Shown here in pieces: positions 1 through 7,580 of a stretch of 64,000 nt of DNA. The position numbers and the translations under genes were made by a program. This DNA comes from Neorhizobium galegae (GTDB lineage: Bacteria > Pseudomonadota > Alphaproteobacteria > Rhizobiales > Rhizobiaceae): positions 186,001-250,000 of the forward strand of contig NZ_JAGIPG010000005.1 in NCBI RefSeq assembly GCF_017877055.1, written 5' to 3'. The number at the start of each line of letters is the position of its first letter. Positions within the stretch are counted from its first letter, which is position 1. Under the pieces are notes generated by a model, which was given only the letters and a program-made list of their open reading frames with translations, did not search any database and was not told the origin of the DNA.

Positions 1-332
1 GCCGGTGCGCCGACGAAGGCGATGTAGAAGAGCAGCACGAGGATCGGGATGCCGCGGATGAGCTCGATATAGAAACGCGCCGCCTGCCTCAGCACGACAT
101 TGCCGGAAAGACCCGCAAGCGCGATGCCGAGCCCCAGCAGCGTCGCAAGGAGAAAGGCGGCGAGCGTCACTCCGACCGTGATGCCGATGCCCTTGACGAC
201 GACATTGAAGACCTGGGAATAAAGGTCGTTGAGGGCGATGACCGCCGCCAAGCCGAGGCAAAGTATCGCGAAGGCGACCAGCCACCAGGGTAAATCCTGC
301 GGCTGGGACGTTCTGCGGCGCGAAGGCGCCAT
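1..332 (-). CDS. Amino-acid ABC transporter permease (N-terminal part, runs off the window)
   Basis: About 110 residues are visible, from the ATG at 332 to the window edge with no stop. The protein opens with a short basic stretch (MAPSRRRTSQPQ), then a hydrophobic segment around residues 17-36 and a second around 50-72. A GIGITVGVTL stretch and ELIRGIPILVLLFYIAF follow; both are typical of the HisM/GlnP family of polar amino-acid permeases, which form the inner-membrane channel. The start lies 4 bp after the stop of a periplasmic binding protein gene, so the two are very probably one operon. The EAA loop that contacts the ATPase lies outside the window. Family is confident, substrate unknown. 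Confidence 0.85.
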   Translation of the reverse strand, partial: MAPSRRRTSQPQDLPWWLVAFAILCLGLAAVIALNDLYSQVFNVVVKGIGITVGVTLAAFLLATLLGLGIALAGLSGNVVLRQAARFYIELIRGIPILVLLFYIAFVGAP

Positions 333-336
333 GTCT

Positions 337-1134
337 TTACTGGCCCATCTTGTAATCGAGGAACCACTTCTTGTTCAGTGCGTCGAGCGTGCCGTCGACC
401 TTCAGTGCGGCGATCGCGGCGTTGATCGGCGCAACGAGATCCGAGCCCTTCTTGAAGATGAAGCCGAAATCCTCGGTGCCGAGCGGCTGACCGATCAGCT
501 TCAAAGAACCCCCGGATGCCTTGACGTAACCATCGCCGGCGGTGCTGTCGGTCAGCACCAGATCGACGTCTCCCGCCTTCAGCGCCTGCACCGTCGCGCC
601 AAAAGTCTCGAACAGCTTGATCCGCGGGTTCTGCTCGTTGCCGTCGAGGATCTCGTAGACCGCGGTATAGAACGGGCTCGTTCCCGGCTGCGCGCCAATC
701 AGCCCGGTCGTCAGGGCACCAAAGCTCCCGGCGTCGGTAAAACGCTTCTCGTCGCCGCGCACCAGCATCAGTTGCTGGGACCGCATATAGGGATCCGAGA
801 AATCGACCTTCTGCTTGCGGTCGTCCTTGATGGTGATGCCGGTCATGCCGATGTCGTATTGCCCGTCGGAGACGGCCTGGATCATCGCGTCCCAGCTGGT
901 GTTCTGGTATTCAAGCTTGAAATTCAGCCGCCTGGCGATCTCGTTCATCGCGTCATATTCCCAGCCGATCGCCTTGCCGCTCTTCGGATCGACGAATTGC
1001 AGCGGCGGATAGGCGTTTTCTGTCACCACCACCACGGTGCGGCCGTCGAGATTGGGAAGTTCGGCGGCAAACGCCGCCGCGGGCAGGAGGAGAAGTGCGG
1101 CAAGGCCAGCGAGGACGGTGCGGCGGGCAGGCAT
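337..1134 (-). CDS. Periplasmic amino-acid-binding protein of an ABC transporter (SBP family 3)
   Basis: 265 residues. The reading frame is open upstream to 1203, but the ATG at 1134 was chosen because a GAGGAG ribosome-binding site sits 7 bases before it and a clean signal peptide follows (MPARRTVLAGLAALLLLPAAAFA, cleavage near residue 23). The mature part has the family pattern: an NAYPPLQF opening strand, a GWEYDAMNEIARRL segment, then a DIGMTGITIKDDRKQKVDFSDPY segment that contributes ligand-binding residues. It would capture a polar amino acid or related ligand in the periplasm and pass it to the permease encoded just downstream. The specific ligand cannot be told from the sequence. Confidence 0.9.
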   Translation of the reverse strand: MPARRTVLAGLAALLLLPAAAFAAELPNLDGRTVVVVTENAYPPLQFVDPKSGKAIGWEYDAMNEIARRLNFKLEYQNTSWDAMIQAVSDGQYDIGMTGITIKDDRKQKVDFSDPYMRSQQLMLVRGDEKRFTDAGSFGALTTGLIGAQPGTSPFYTAVYEILDGNEQNPRIKLFETFGATVQALKAGDVDLVLTDSTAGDGYVKASGGSLKLIGQPLGTEDFGFIFKKGSDLVAPINAAIAALKVDGTLDALNKKWFLDYKMGQ

Positions 1135-1228
1135 GGGGAAACTCCTCAAGCAAACGGTCGGGCGGAAAATTCTCACATGTTCAAAGCGGATGGCAAGGCG
1201 CATCGTTGCCCGCTGCCGGTCCGAAACG

Positions 1229-1257
1229 AAAAAAGGCGGCCCGAAGACCGCCTTTTC
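1229..1257 (-). terminator. Rho-independent terminator of rplS
   Basis: Read on the minus strand there is a stem AAAAGGCGG / CCGCCTTTTTT closed by a CTTCGG-type stable loop, ending in a T-run, 19 bp after the rplS stop. Confidence 0.85.
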
Positions 1258-1275
1258 GAAATCGATGTTGGAAGC

Positions 1276-1812
1276 TTATTCGGCAGAAGCTTCAGCGGCC
1301 TTGGCGGCTTCGGCTGCGGCCTTTGCTTCAGCGGCTTCCGCTGCTGCCTTTTCGGCGGCGAGAGCCTGGGCTGCGGCAACCTTCTCGGCTTCGATACGTG
1401 CCTTCTCTTCGGCAACGGCCTGGCGCTCGGCGTCGTTCAGCTTGCGGGCGCGAACGCCGGTGTCTTCGACGATACGAGCCGACTTGCCGCGACGATCGCG
1501 CAGGTAATAGAGCTTGGCGCGACGGACTTTACCGCGGCGAACGACTTCGACGCTTTCGACCATCGGCGAGTAGACCGGGAATACGCGCTCGACGCCTTCG
1601 CCGTAGGAGATCTTGCGGACGGTGAAGCTTTCGTTGATGCCGCCGCCGGAACGGGCGATGCAGACGCCTTCATAGGCCTGTACGCGGGTACGGTTGCCTT
1701 CGGTAACCTTCACATTGACGCGGAGCGTGTCGCCGGCGGAGAATTCCGGAAGCGTGCGCTTGGCTGCAATCTTGGCGGCCTGTTCGGCTTCCAATTCCTG
1801 GATGATATTCAT
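1276..1812 (-). CDS. rplS: 50S ribosomal protein L19
   Basis: 178 residues. L19 sits at the interface of the two ribosomal subunits. The first ~120 residues match the family (MNIIQELE start, FSAGDTLRVNVKV, the GEGVERVFPVYSP segment and RRGKVRRAKLYYLR). The rest is an alanine/glutamate/lysine-rich tail (about residues 120-178) with AAAEAAEAKAAAEAAKAAE-type composition that most bacterial L19 proteins (about 115-120 residues) lack; rhizobial L19 commonly carries such tails, which may form a helix or be disordered. A terminator follows directly. In this window it is separated from trmD by an opposite-strand TSUP gene, so it is transcribed from its own promoter in the 1813-2077 gap. Confidence 0.97.
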   Translation of the reverse strand: MNIIQELEAEQAAKIAAKRTLPEFSAGDTLRVNVKVTEGNRTRVQAYEGVCIARSGGGINESFTVRKISYGEGVERVFPVYSPMVESVEVVRRGKVRRAKLYYLRDRRGKSARIVEDTGVRARKLNDAERQAVAEEKARIEAEKVAAAQALAAEKAAAEAAEAKAAAEAAKAAEASAE

Positions 1813-2077
1813 CGTCTCAAACCTTTGGTTCTTCTGAAACAGCCAGAGCGCTCGGGTCTATCCCTTTGGTCGAAGCCTTGGGGATTTGCCTTTCCGGCAG
1901 AGCGAATTCGCCATTCTTTGTTACTGGTCGACGGGATATTTCCCATTTCCGGCTGGGCCAATACACGAAAGACTTGGGTTTGTCATCCCGTTGATCGCGA
2001 TTTTGTGACGAAAAAGCCCGCTATTGCCGCCTTTCGTCGAAGCCGCTATCTGAGGGGCTAGGGATGAGGAAACATCA

Positions 2078-2824
2078 ATGACAATCACAATGATAGCCCT
2101 GCTCGCCGCAGCGGGCTTCCTGTCCGGCGCAGTCAACGCGATCGCCGGCGGCGGGACCTTTCTGACCTTCGGGGCGATGACGCTCGCCGGCATTCCGCCG
2201 ATCCTAGCCAATGCGACGTCCTCGATCGTGCAGTTTCCGGGCTATGTCACTTCGACGATCGCCTATTGGGACGAGATTTCCAGCCGCTGGCGCAGCGCGC
2301 TGGTGCTTGCGCTGGTTTCGGTCATTGGCGCCCTTGCCGGTGCCTTCCTGCTCCTGTCGCTCGACAATCCGTCCTTTCGCGCGCTCGTGCCGTGGCTGCT
2401 GGCGGCCGCGACGGCGGTGTTTGCCGCAGGTCCCTGGCTGAAACCGAAGGCGTCGGCGGAACGGCCGGCCAATTCTCCCGGTTCCGTCATCGGGCAATTC
2501 CTGACGGCGATCTACGGCGGCTTCTTCGGTGCCGGCATGGGCATCATGATGCTTGCGGTCCTCGGCGTCACCACCGGCGGCAGTTACCACCATCTCAATG
2601 CGCTGAAAAACATGCTGGCGATCCTGATCGCGGCCGTCGCCATCGTCGTCTTCGTCGGCGGCGGCGTCATTGCCTGGCCGGAGGCGCTGGTGATGATACC
2701 GGCCGGCGCGCTGGGCGGTTATGCCGGCGTGTGGATGGCGCGGCGGGTGCCGCAGGCGGTGCTGCGCTGGTGCGTGGTCGCCGTCGGTGCGGCGCTGACG
2801 GTTTATTATTTCGTGACGGGGTGA
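2078..2824 (+). CDS. TSUP (TauE/SafE) family membrane permease
   Basis: 248 residues, strongly hydrophobic with about seven or eight membrane segments. The N-terminal GFLSGAVNAIAGGGTFLTF and the repeat at about 145-155 (YGGFFGAGMGIMMLA) are the paired motifs of the TSUP family, whose members move sulfite, sulfoacetate or other small organic or sulfur anions across the inner membrane. A GAGGAAA ribosome-binding site lies 6-7 bases before the ATG. The 3' end overlaps the 3' end of trmD by 19 bp (convergent). It is the only plus-strand gene within the first 6.8 kb and splits trmD from rplS. The substrate is not predictable. Confidence 0.85.
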   Translation: MTITMIALLAAAGFLSGAVNAIAGGGTFLTFGAMTLAGIPPILANATSSIVQFPGYVTSTIAYWDEISSRWRSALVLALVSVIGALAGAFLLLSLDNPSFRALVPWLLAAATAVFAAGPWLKPKASAERPANSPGSVIGQFLTAIYGGFFGAGMGIMMLAVLGVTTGGSYHHLNALKNMLAILIAAVAIVVFVGGGVIAWPEALVMIPAGALGGYAGVWMARRVPQAVLRWCVVAVGAALTVYYFVTG

Positions 2825-3507
2825 GTCTTGCCCGCGAGGAGATCCGGCCGGCGTGTCCGCGTCAGCCGCTCGGCCTCCTCCAGCCGCCATTTCTCGATAG
2901 CGGCATGGTTGCCCGAGGTCAGAACGGCCGGAATCTCCCGGCCTTCGAACACTTGCGGCCTCGTATATTGCGGATGTTCGAGCAGCCCGTTCTCGAAGCT
3001 TTCATGGGTGCCTGACAGCGCATTGCCCATGACGCCCGGCAGGATGCGCACGACTGCGTCAAGCAGCGTCAGCGCTGCCGGCTCGCCGCCGGACAGGACG
3101 TAATCGCCGATCGATACCTCTTCGAGATTGCGGCCATCGATCACCCGCTGGTCGACCCCTTCGAACCGGCCGCAGACGATCACAACGCCGCCACCGGCCG
3201 CCAGTTCGCGCACCTTTTCCTGGGTCAGCGGATTTCCGCGCGGGCTCATGAGCAGGCGCGGGCGGTTATCGCCATCTGAGACGTTATCGATCGCCTTGGC
3301 GAGAATATCCGGCTTCAGCACCATGCCGGCGCCGCCGCCGGCCGGCGTGTCGTCCACCGTGCGATGTCGGTCCTGCGCAAAATCGCGGATCTGTACCGTA
3401 TCGAGCGCCCATTGTCCGCGCTCCAGCGCCTTGCCGGCCAGCGACAAGGCCAGATGCCCCGGAAACATTTCCGGATAGAGCGTCAGGATGGTGGCGCGGA
3501 AAGTCAT
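2806..3507 (-). CDS. trmD: tRNA (guanine37-N1)-methyltransferase TrmD
   Basis: 233 residues. TrmD methylates G37 next to the anticodon in tRNAs reading CNN codons, using S-adenosylmethionine, and prevents +1 frameshifting. Visible signatures of its trefoil-knot SAM site are LLMSPRGNPLTQ (about residues 85-96), CGRFEGVDQRVID and the EVSIGDYVLSGGEPAAL motif, plus the N-terminal LTLYPEMFPGHL and GGGAGMVLKPD segments. Length is normal for alphaproteobacteria. It starts 5 bp after the rimM stop, so it shares the rpsP-rimM-trmD transcription unit. Its last 19 bp overlap the convergent TSUP gene. Confidence 0.97.
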   Translation of the reverse strand: MTFRATILTLYPEMFPGHLALSLAGKALERGQWALDTVQIRDFAQDRHRTVDDTPAGGGAGMVLKPDILAKAIDNVSDGDNRPRLLMSPRGNPLTQEKVRELAAGGGVVIVCGRFEGVDQRVIDGRNLEEVSIGDYVLSGGEPAALTLLDAVVRILPGVMGNALSGTHESFENGLLEHPQYTRPQVFEGREIPAVLTSGNHAAIEKWRLEEAERLTRTRRPDLLAGKTHPVTK

Positions 3508-3512
3508 CGCTG

Positions 3513-4079
3513 CTATTTGCCCTTTTTGGGCAGGCCCGGTGCCGGACCGTCGTCTTCCGGATTTTCGGCAAGGCCGGCTGCCTGCGGATCTATGACGATT
3601 TTGCCGCCTTCGAGGTCGATCTCCAGCACAGCCGCCTCGGAGAAGGGGATGAGCGCAGGGCGGCGGCCGGGGCCTTTCAGCTCCAGCAGATCGCCTGCAC
3701 CGAAATCATAGACGGCGCTCACAGTCCCGTAGCTCTTGCCTTCCTGGTCGACTGCTTCGAGGCCCTCAAGATCGGCATAATAGAATTCGTCTTCCTCGAG
3801 TTCGTCGTCGGGCAGGTTGTCGCGTTCGATGAACAGTTCCAAGCCGGCCAGCGCCTCGGCCGCATTGCGGTCGTTGATGCCGCGGAAGCGGACGATCGCG
3901 ACGTTCTTGGCTTCGCGGATTTCGAGGATCTCGAAGATCCGGCCGTCCTCGCTATGCAGGTTGCCGTAGTCGCCGAGCGCGGTCGGATCGGCCGTGTACG
4001 TGCGCACCCGCACCTCGCCCCGGAGACCCTGGGCAGCGCCGATGGTCGCCATCAGAACGGGATTTTCGAGCTTGGTCAT
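3513..4079 (-). CDS. rimM: Ribosome maturation factor RimM
   Basis: 188 residues from the ATG at 4079 (MTKLENPVLMATIGAAQG). The frame is open to 4136, but family members begin at this point. RimM binds S19 and the head of the 30S subunit during assembly of 16S rRNA. The N-terminal barrel shows GAAQGLRGEVRV and the C-terminal PRC barrel shows YYADLEGLEAVDQEGKSYG and LELKGPGRRPALIPF. A short disordered acidic/proline tail follows. It stands between rpsP and trmD as in most bacteria. No strong Shine-Dalgarno sequence precedes the chosen start, so the exact N-terminus is less certain than the identity. Confidence 0.95.
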   Translation of the reverse strand: MTKLENPVLMATIGAAQGLRGEVRVRTYTADPTALGDYGNLHSEDGRIFEILEIREAKNVAIVRFRGINDRNAAEALAGLELFIERDNLPDDELEEDEFYYADLEGLEAVDQEGKSYGTVSAVYDFGAGDLLELKGPGRRPALIPFSEAAVLEIDLEGGKIVIDPQAAGLAENPEDDGPAPGLPKKGK

Positions 4080-4140
4080 AAGGGTCGTGATCTCGGTTGT
4101 CGTGCGCTCATTTAAGCTTTGCGCGATCAAAAGCAAACAG

Positions 4141-4172
4141 CAAAACGGGCAGCGCGTTGCCGCGCCGCCCGT
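4141..4172 (-). terminator. Terminator-like hairpin between rpsP and rimM
   Basis: On the minus strand ACGGGCGGCGCG and CGCGCTGCCCGT pair around a GCAA loop, followed by TTTTGCTGTTT. It lies 27 bp after the rpsP stop and may end or reduce transcription into rimM-trmD (partial termination). Confidence 0.75.
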
Positions 4173-4198
4173 CGTTCAAGAAAGAATGGCTGCGAAAC

Positions 4199-4564
4199 TT
4201 ATGCTTCGGCGGCAGCGGCTGCTGCTTCTTCGGCCTTCTGGGCGCGTTCCTTGATGCGTTCCTGGGCCTTCTTGCCAGGCTGGCCCTTGCCAGGGTTGTT
4301 CTTGGCTTCGCGCTGCGCAATGCCGGCTTCAGCGAGGAATCGCAGAACGCGGTCGGTCGGCTGGGCGCCGTTGTCGAGCCAATGCTTGATACGGTCGGCA
4401 TTCAGCTCGACGCGCTTGGCATCGTCCTTGGCGAGCATCGGGTTCCAGGAACCGAGCTTTTCGAGGAAGCGACCATCGCGGGGCGAACGGGCGTCAGCAA
4501 CGACGACGGTGTAGTACGGACGCTTCTTGGAGCCGCCGCGGGCGAGACGGATTTTCAGGGACAT
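4199..4564 (-). CDS. rpsP: 30S ribosomal protein S16
   Basis: 121 residues. The first ~85 residues are the conserved S16 fold (MSLKIRLARGGSKKRPYYTV, DGRFLEKLGSWNP, LNADRIKHWLDNGAQPTDRV). The remaining ~35 residues form a lysine/glutamate/alanine tail ending in AEEAAAAAAEA, longer than the ~80-residue S16 of enterobacteria but usual in rhizobia. First gene of the rpsP-rimM-trmD block, followed by a terminator-like hairpin. A TAGGAG ribosome-binding site lies 5-6 bases before the ATG. Confidence 0.97.
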   Translation of the reverse strand: MSLKIRLARGGSKKRPYYTVVVADARSPRDGRFLEKLGSWNPMLAKDDAKRVELNADRIKHWLDNGAQPTDRVLRFLAEAGIAQREAKNNPGKGQPGKKAQERIKERAQKAEEAAAAAAEA

Positions 4565-4642
4565 TGCAATTACTCCTAGGTTTTTCTGGGCCGCCGTCGG
4601 CGGGCCGGGGTTCTTGTTGTGCCCGCCGTGAGGCGGGCTCGT

Positions 4643-4957
4643 TCATGCTGTCTTCGTGCCGACGTGTTCGGCGGCAATGGCTTCATGGTGCCGGATGACT
4701 TCCTTGATGACGAAGTTCAGGAACTTCTCGGCGAAATCCGGGTCCAGATGCGCTTCCTTCGCCAGGCGGCGAAGTCGCTCGATCTGGAATTCTTCGCGCG
4801 CCGGGTCGGCCGGCGGCAAATCGTATTGGGCTTTGAGGACGCCCACTTCCTTGGTGCAGCGAAAGCGCTCCGCCAGCATGTGCACGAGCGCCGCGTCGAT
4901 GTTGTCGATCGACTGGCGGTAGCTTGCAAGTTTCGCTTTGACCTCGGGGTCAACCAT
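4643..4957 (-). CDS. aroQ: Chorismate mutase (AroQ class)
   Basis: 104 residues from the ATG at 4957, which has a strong GAGGGAGG site 8 bases upstream. An in-frame GTG at 4975 that overlaps the ffh stop (GTGA) is the alternative start. The protein is all-helical like the AroQ-type monofunctional mutases that convert chorismate to prephenate for phenylalanine and tyrosine synthesis. The catalytic-site pattern is visible: the N-terminal YRQSIDNIDAALVHMLAERF helix, the arginine and lysine of RCTKEVGVLKA, and the Arg-Glu pair of PAREEFQIERL. It is directly downstream of ffh, a conserved rhizobial arrangement with no obvious functional link. Confidence 0.9.
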   Translation of the reverse strand: MVDPEVKAKLASYRQSIDNIDAALVHMLAERFRCTKEVGVLKAQYDLPPADPAREEFQIERLRRLAKEAHLDPDFAEKFLNFVIKEVIRHHEAIAAEHVGTKTA

Positions 4958-4971
4958 CGGCGTGTCCTCCC

Positions 4972-6552
4972 TCACTTCTTCTTGGGCAGGCCCGGAAGAC
5001 CCGGGAAACCGCCGCCGAGGCCGGGCAATTTCGGCGCACCGAGACCCGGCATGCCGCCGCCCGGAAGGCCCGGCATCGAGCCCGGCTTGAAGCCGGCGGC
5101 CTCCGCCTGCTTCTGCAGCGCTTCGAGCTGTTTCGGATCGAGCTTGGAAAGGTCGGGCATGCCGCCCATTCCACCCATTCCGCCACCCATGCCGCCAAGA
5201 CCCATCTTCGAGGCAAGGCCGCCCATCATCTGCTTCATCATGCCGCCCTTGCCCTTGCCGCCCATCATTTTCATCATGTCGGCCATCTGGCGGTGCATTT
5301 TCAGAAGCTTGTTGATTTCGGCGGCATCCGTGCCGGAGCCGGCGGCGATGCGCTTCTTGCGGCTGTGCTTCAGCATGTCGGGGTTGGCGCGCTCGGCCCT
5401 GGTCATCGACTGGATGATGGCGATATGGCGGGCGAACGTCTTGTCGCTCATGCCGGCGGCCGAGAGCTTGTCCTTCATGCCGCTCATGCCGGGCATCAGC
5501 CCCATGATACCGCCCATGCCGCCGAGCGACTGCATCTGCTTCAGCTGTTCGGCGAGATCGTTCAGGTCGAACTTGCCCTTGGCCATCTTCTCGGCCATGG
5601 CGCGCGCCTTGTCGGCGTCGATATTTTCCGCAGCCTTCTCGACCAGCGAAACGATGTCGCCCATGCCGAGAATGCGGTCGGCGATGCGGCGGGGATGGAA
5701 TTCCTCCATCTCCGTCATCTTTTCGCCGGTACCGATCAACTTGATCGGCTTGCCGGTGACGGCGCGCATCGAAAGGGCGGCACCGCCGCGGCCGTCGCCG
5801 TCCATGCGGGTCAGCACGAGGCCGGTAATGCCGACGCGTTCGTCGAAATTGCGGGCAAGATTGACGGCGTCCTGACCGGTCAGCGAGTCGGCGACCAGCA
5901 GGATTTCATGCGGGTTGGAGCGGCGCTTGATTTCCGCCATCTCCGCCATCAGCGGCTCGTCGATATGGGTACGGCCGGCGGTATCGAGGATGACCACGTC
6001 ATGGCCGCCGAGCTTGGCGGCCTGCACGGCGCGGGCGGCGATCTCGGTCGGCGACTGGCCGGCGATGATCGGCAGCGTGTCGACGCCGGTCTGGACACCC
6101 AGCTGGCGGAGCTGTTCCTGGGCGGCCGGGCGGCGCGTGTCGAGCGATGCCATCAGCACCTTCTTGCGCTCGCGATCGGTCAGCCGTTTGGCGATCTTGC
6201 CGGTCGTCGTCGTCTTGCCGGAGCCCTGCAGGCCGACCATCATGATCACGACGGGGGCGACCGCATGCAGGTCGATGCCGACCCCTTCGGAGCCGAGCAT
6301 TTCGATCAGCTCGTCATGGACGATCTTGACGACCATCTGGCCCGGCTTGATCGATTTCAAAACTTCCGCGCCGACGGCCTTTTCCCGCACCTTGTCGGTG
6401 AAGGAGCGCACGACTTCCAGCGCCACGTCCGCCTCGAGCAGCGCACGGCGAACCTCGCGCAGAGCGGCGGACACATCCGCCTCGCTCAATGCGCCACGGC
6501 CGGTCAGTCCACTCAAGATGGAGCCAAGACGGTCCTGGAGGCTTTCGAACAT
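4972..6552 (-). CDS. ffh: Signal recognition particle protein Ffh
   Basis: 526 residues from the ATG at 6552 (MFESLQDRLGSIL), preceded by an AAGGAAG ribosome-binding site; the upstream in-frame extension to 6645 overlaps leader hairpins and is rejected. Ffh binds 4.5S RNA and signal sequences of membrane proteins leaving the ribosome and docks on FtsY (encoded here at 15998-17599). The GTPase domain shows the P-loop GLQGSGKTTTTGKIA, DTRRPAAQEQLRQLG, DTAGRTHIDEP and TRMDGDGRGGAALSM. The C-terminal M domain is rich in methionine and ends in a glycine/proline/methionine-rich tail of about 90 residues (GGMGGGMGGMGGMPD and similar). Confidence 0.97.
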   Translation of the reverse strand: MFESLQDRLGSILSGLTGRGALSEADVSAALREVRRALLEADVALEVVRSFTDKVREKAVGAEVLKSIKPGQMVVKIVHDELIEMLGSEGVGIDLHAVAPVVIMMVGLQGSGKTTTTGKIAKRLTDRERKKVLMASLDTRRPAAQEQLRQLGVQTGVDTLPIIAGQSPTEIAARAVQAAKLGGHDVVILDTAGRTHIDEPLMAEMAEIKRRSNPHEILLVADSLTGQDAVNLARNFDERVGITGLVLTRMDGDGRGGAALSMRAVTGKPIKLIGTGEKMTEMEEFHPRRIADRILGMGDIVSLVEKAAENIDADKARAMAEKMAKGKFDLNDLAEQLKQMQSLGGMGGIMGLMPGMSGMKDKLSAAGMSDKTFARHIAIIQSMTRAERANPDMLKHSRKKRIAAGSGTDAAEINKLLKMHRQMADMMKMMGGKGKGGMMKQMMGGLASKMGLGGMGGGMGGMGGMPDLSKLDPKQLEALQKQAEAAGFKPGSMPGLPGGGMPGLGAPKLPGLGGGFPGLPGLPKKK

Positions 6553-6568
6553 CGTTTCTTCCTTCTCG

Positions 6569-6588
6569 CGTTTCGGATGACCGAAACG
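6569..6588 (-). promoter_or_regulatory. Hairpin next to the ffh ribosome-binding site
   Basis: Perfect 8-bp stem CGTTTCGG / CCGAAACG with a 4-base loop, ending six bases before the AAGGAAG site of ffh. It may influence translation initiation. Part of the ffh leader together with the hairpin at 6628-6662. Confidence 0.5.
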
Positions 6589-6627
6589 TCGGGTTCTTAT
6601 CCGCCAAAAACAAGAGACAAAGCCAAA

Positions 6628-6662
6628 AAGCACCCGAGGGCGCAACGCGCTGTCGGGTGTTG
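6628..6662 (-). promoter_or_regulatory. Terminator-like hairpin in the ffh leader (possible attenuator)
   Basis: On the minus strand CACCCGACAGCGCG and a GCCCTCGGGTG arm pair and are followed by CTTTTTGG. It lies between the putative promoter (6731-6759) and the ffh start, so it would be inside the mRNA leader. No minus-strand gene ends upstream that it could serve as an ordinary terminator. Confidence 0.5.
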
Positions 6663-6730
6663 ACCTCCGGGCTCAGTCTATCGGCCCCGGTCGGCGGCTC
6701 CAAGTCGTAACTTGTCAGCAGATGGGCGGG

Positions 6731-6759
6731 CTTAAACAGGAAGAGCAATGAAAAGTCAA
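6731..6759 (-). promoter_or_regulatory. Putative housekeeping promoter of ffh
   Basis: On the minus strand TTGACT, a 17-base spacer and TTTAAG; no other good promoter match was noticed in the leader. It would give a leader of roughly 170 bases before ffh. Confidence 0.4.
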
Positions 6760-6798
6760 GTCTGCCGGCCGGCGAGCGGTCGGCGCCTTGCCTTGCGG

Positions 6799-6830
6799 GA
6801 ATATTCAATTGCTCTACATTGAATATTCAA
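6799..6830 (+). promoter_or_regulatory. Double palindromic operator of the vapBC operon
   Basis: Two copies of the palindromic core GAATATTC (6799-6806 and 6821-6828), the second extended to TTGAATATTCAA. They are 22 bp centre to centre, about two helical turns. Spacing and position before the antitoxin gene fit cooperative binding by VapB dimers (autoregulation). Confidence 0.65.
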
Positions 6831-6847
6831 ACCTGTGGGTGGTAGCC

Positions 6848-7090
6848 ATGTCCCTCTATATACGCGACCCCAAAGTGAATGAACTCGCTGATGAAGTTAT
6901 GCGCCGGCTCGGTACGAAGACCAAGACGGAAGCCGTGCGCGTCGCGCTGGAAAACGAGTTGAAGCGGGCCGGGGATGAGTTGTCTCTGGAGGAGCGTGTC
7001 AGGCGGCTGCAAGATCGTATTGCAGCGCTCGGACCAAAAGATCCGAACTTCGATGAAAAGGCATTTATGGATGAGATGTGGGAAATCTGA
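6848..7090 (+). CDS. vapB: VapB-type antitoxin (Rv0623-like transcription factor family)
   Basis: 80 residues from the ATG at 6848 (MSLYIRDPKVNELADEV); the frame is open from 6788 but that region holds the operator. The N-terminal half (IRDPKVNELADEVMRRLGTK, then TKTEAVRVALENEL) is the short beta-strand plus helices of the Rv0623/PSK family of VapB antitoxins, which dimerise to bind DNA. The C-terminal half (ERVRRLQDRIAALG ... FDEKAFMDEMWE) would wrap round and block the toxin. Its TGA overlaps the ATG of the PIN toxin by one base, the usual coupled arrangement. Two palindromes upstream support autoregulation. Confidence 0.85.
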   Translation: MSLYIRDPKVNELADEVMRRLGTKTKTEAVRVALENELKRAGDELSLEERVRRLQDRIAALGPKDPNFDEKAFMDEMWEI

Positions 7091-7527
7091 TGTTCCTCGA
7101 TGCGTCCGCAATCGTCGCGATTTTAGGTCGGGAACCGGTAGGGGCGTCCTTGCTCGGCAGAATCAGAGATGCTGAGGCCCCGGTTTATTATTCCTCGATG
7201 GTGGTATTTGAGGCAGTCATCTCTTTGGCCCGTCAGAGAAAGATCGCTGTCTATGGCGAGCATGCACCGACGCCGAAACATCTGATCGACGAAGTGCAGG
7301 CGGTCGTCTCCGATTTCTTTGCGCAGATCGGTGCTGTCGAAGCCGCTCTTCCATCCGGGCTTCATGACTCTGCACTGGTTGCCGCAAAAACCTACGGCCG
7401 CTTTGTCGGCCATCCCGCGAAATTGAACTTCGGCGATTGCTTCTCCTATGCCGCTGCGAAGATGCTCCGATCGCCCTTACTTTTTGCCGGTAACGATTTT
7501 TCCAAGACGGATATCGAGGTCGCATGA
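7090..7527 (+). CDS. vapC: VapC-type PIN-domain ribonuclease toxin
   Basis: 145 residues. The PIN-domain acidic residues that coordinate Mg are all present: Asp4 in MFLDASA, a Glu in MVVFEAVISLA, Asp in NFGDCFSYAAAK and Asp in LFAGNDFSKTD near the C-terminus. PIN toxins cleave specific tRNAs or rRNA when freed from antitoxin. The start at 7090 was chosen over an in-frame ATG at 7078 because the one-base TGATG overlap with vapB gives translational coupling. All catalytic positions are intact, so the toxin is likely active. Nothing mobile flanks the pair. Confidence 0.88.
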   Translation: MFLDASAIVAILGREPVGASLLGRIRDAEAPVYYSSMVVFEAVISLARQRKIAVYGEHAPTPKHLIDEVQAVVSDFFAQIGAVEAALPSGLHDSALVAAKTYGRFVGHPAKLNFGDCFSYAAAKMLRSPLLFAGNDFSKTDIEVA

Positions 7528-7580
7528 TCGTGTCCGCCGATTGTTGATTTGAGTTTTCAGATGCAGCCTGACGCTGCTAA

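Noticed and set aside
229..2061. 610-codon plus-strand open frame over the binding-protein and rplS genes
   Set aside because: It is antisense to two well-supported minus-strand genes; high-GC third positions keep the reverse frame open. No domain or ribosome-binding site supports it.
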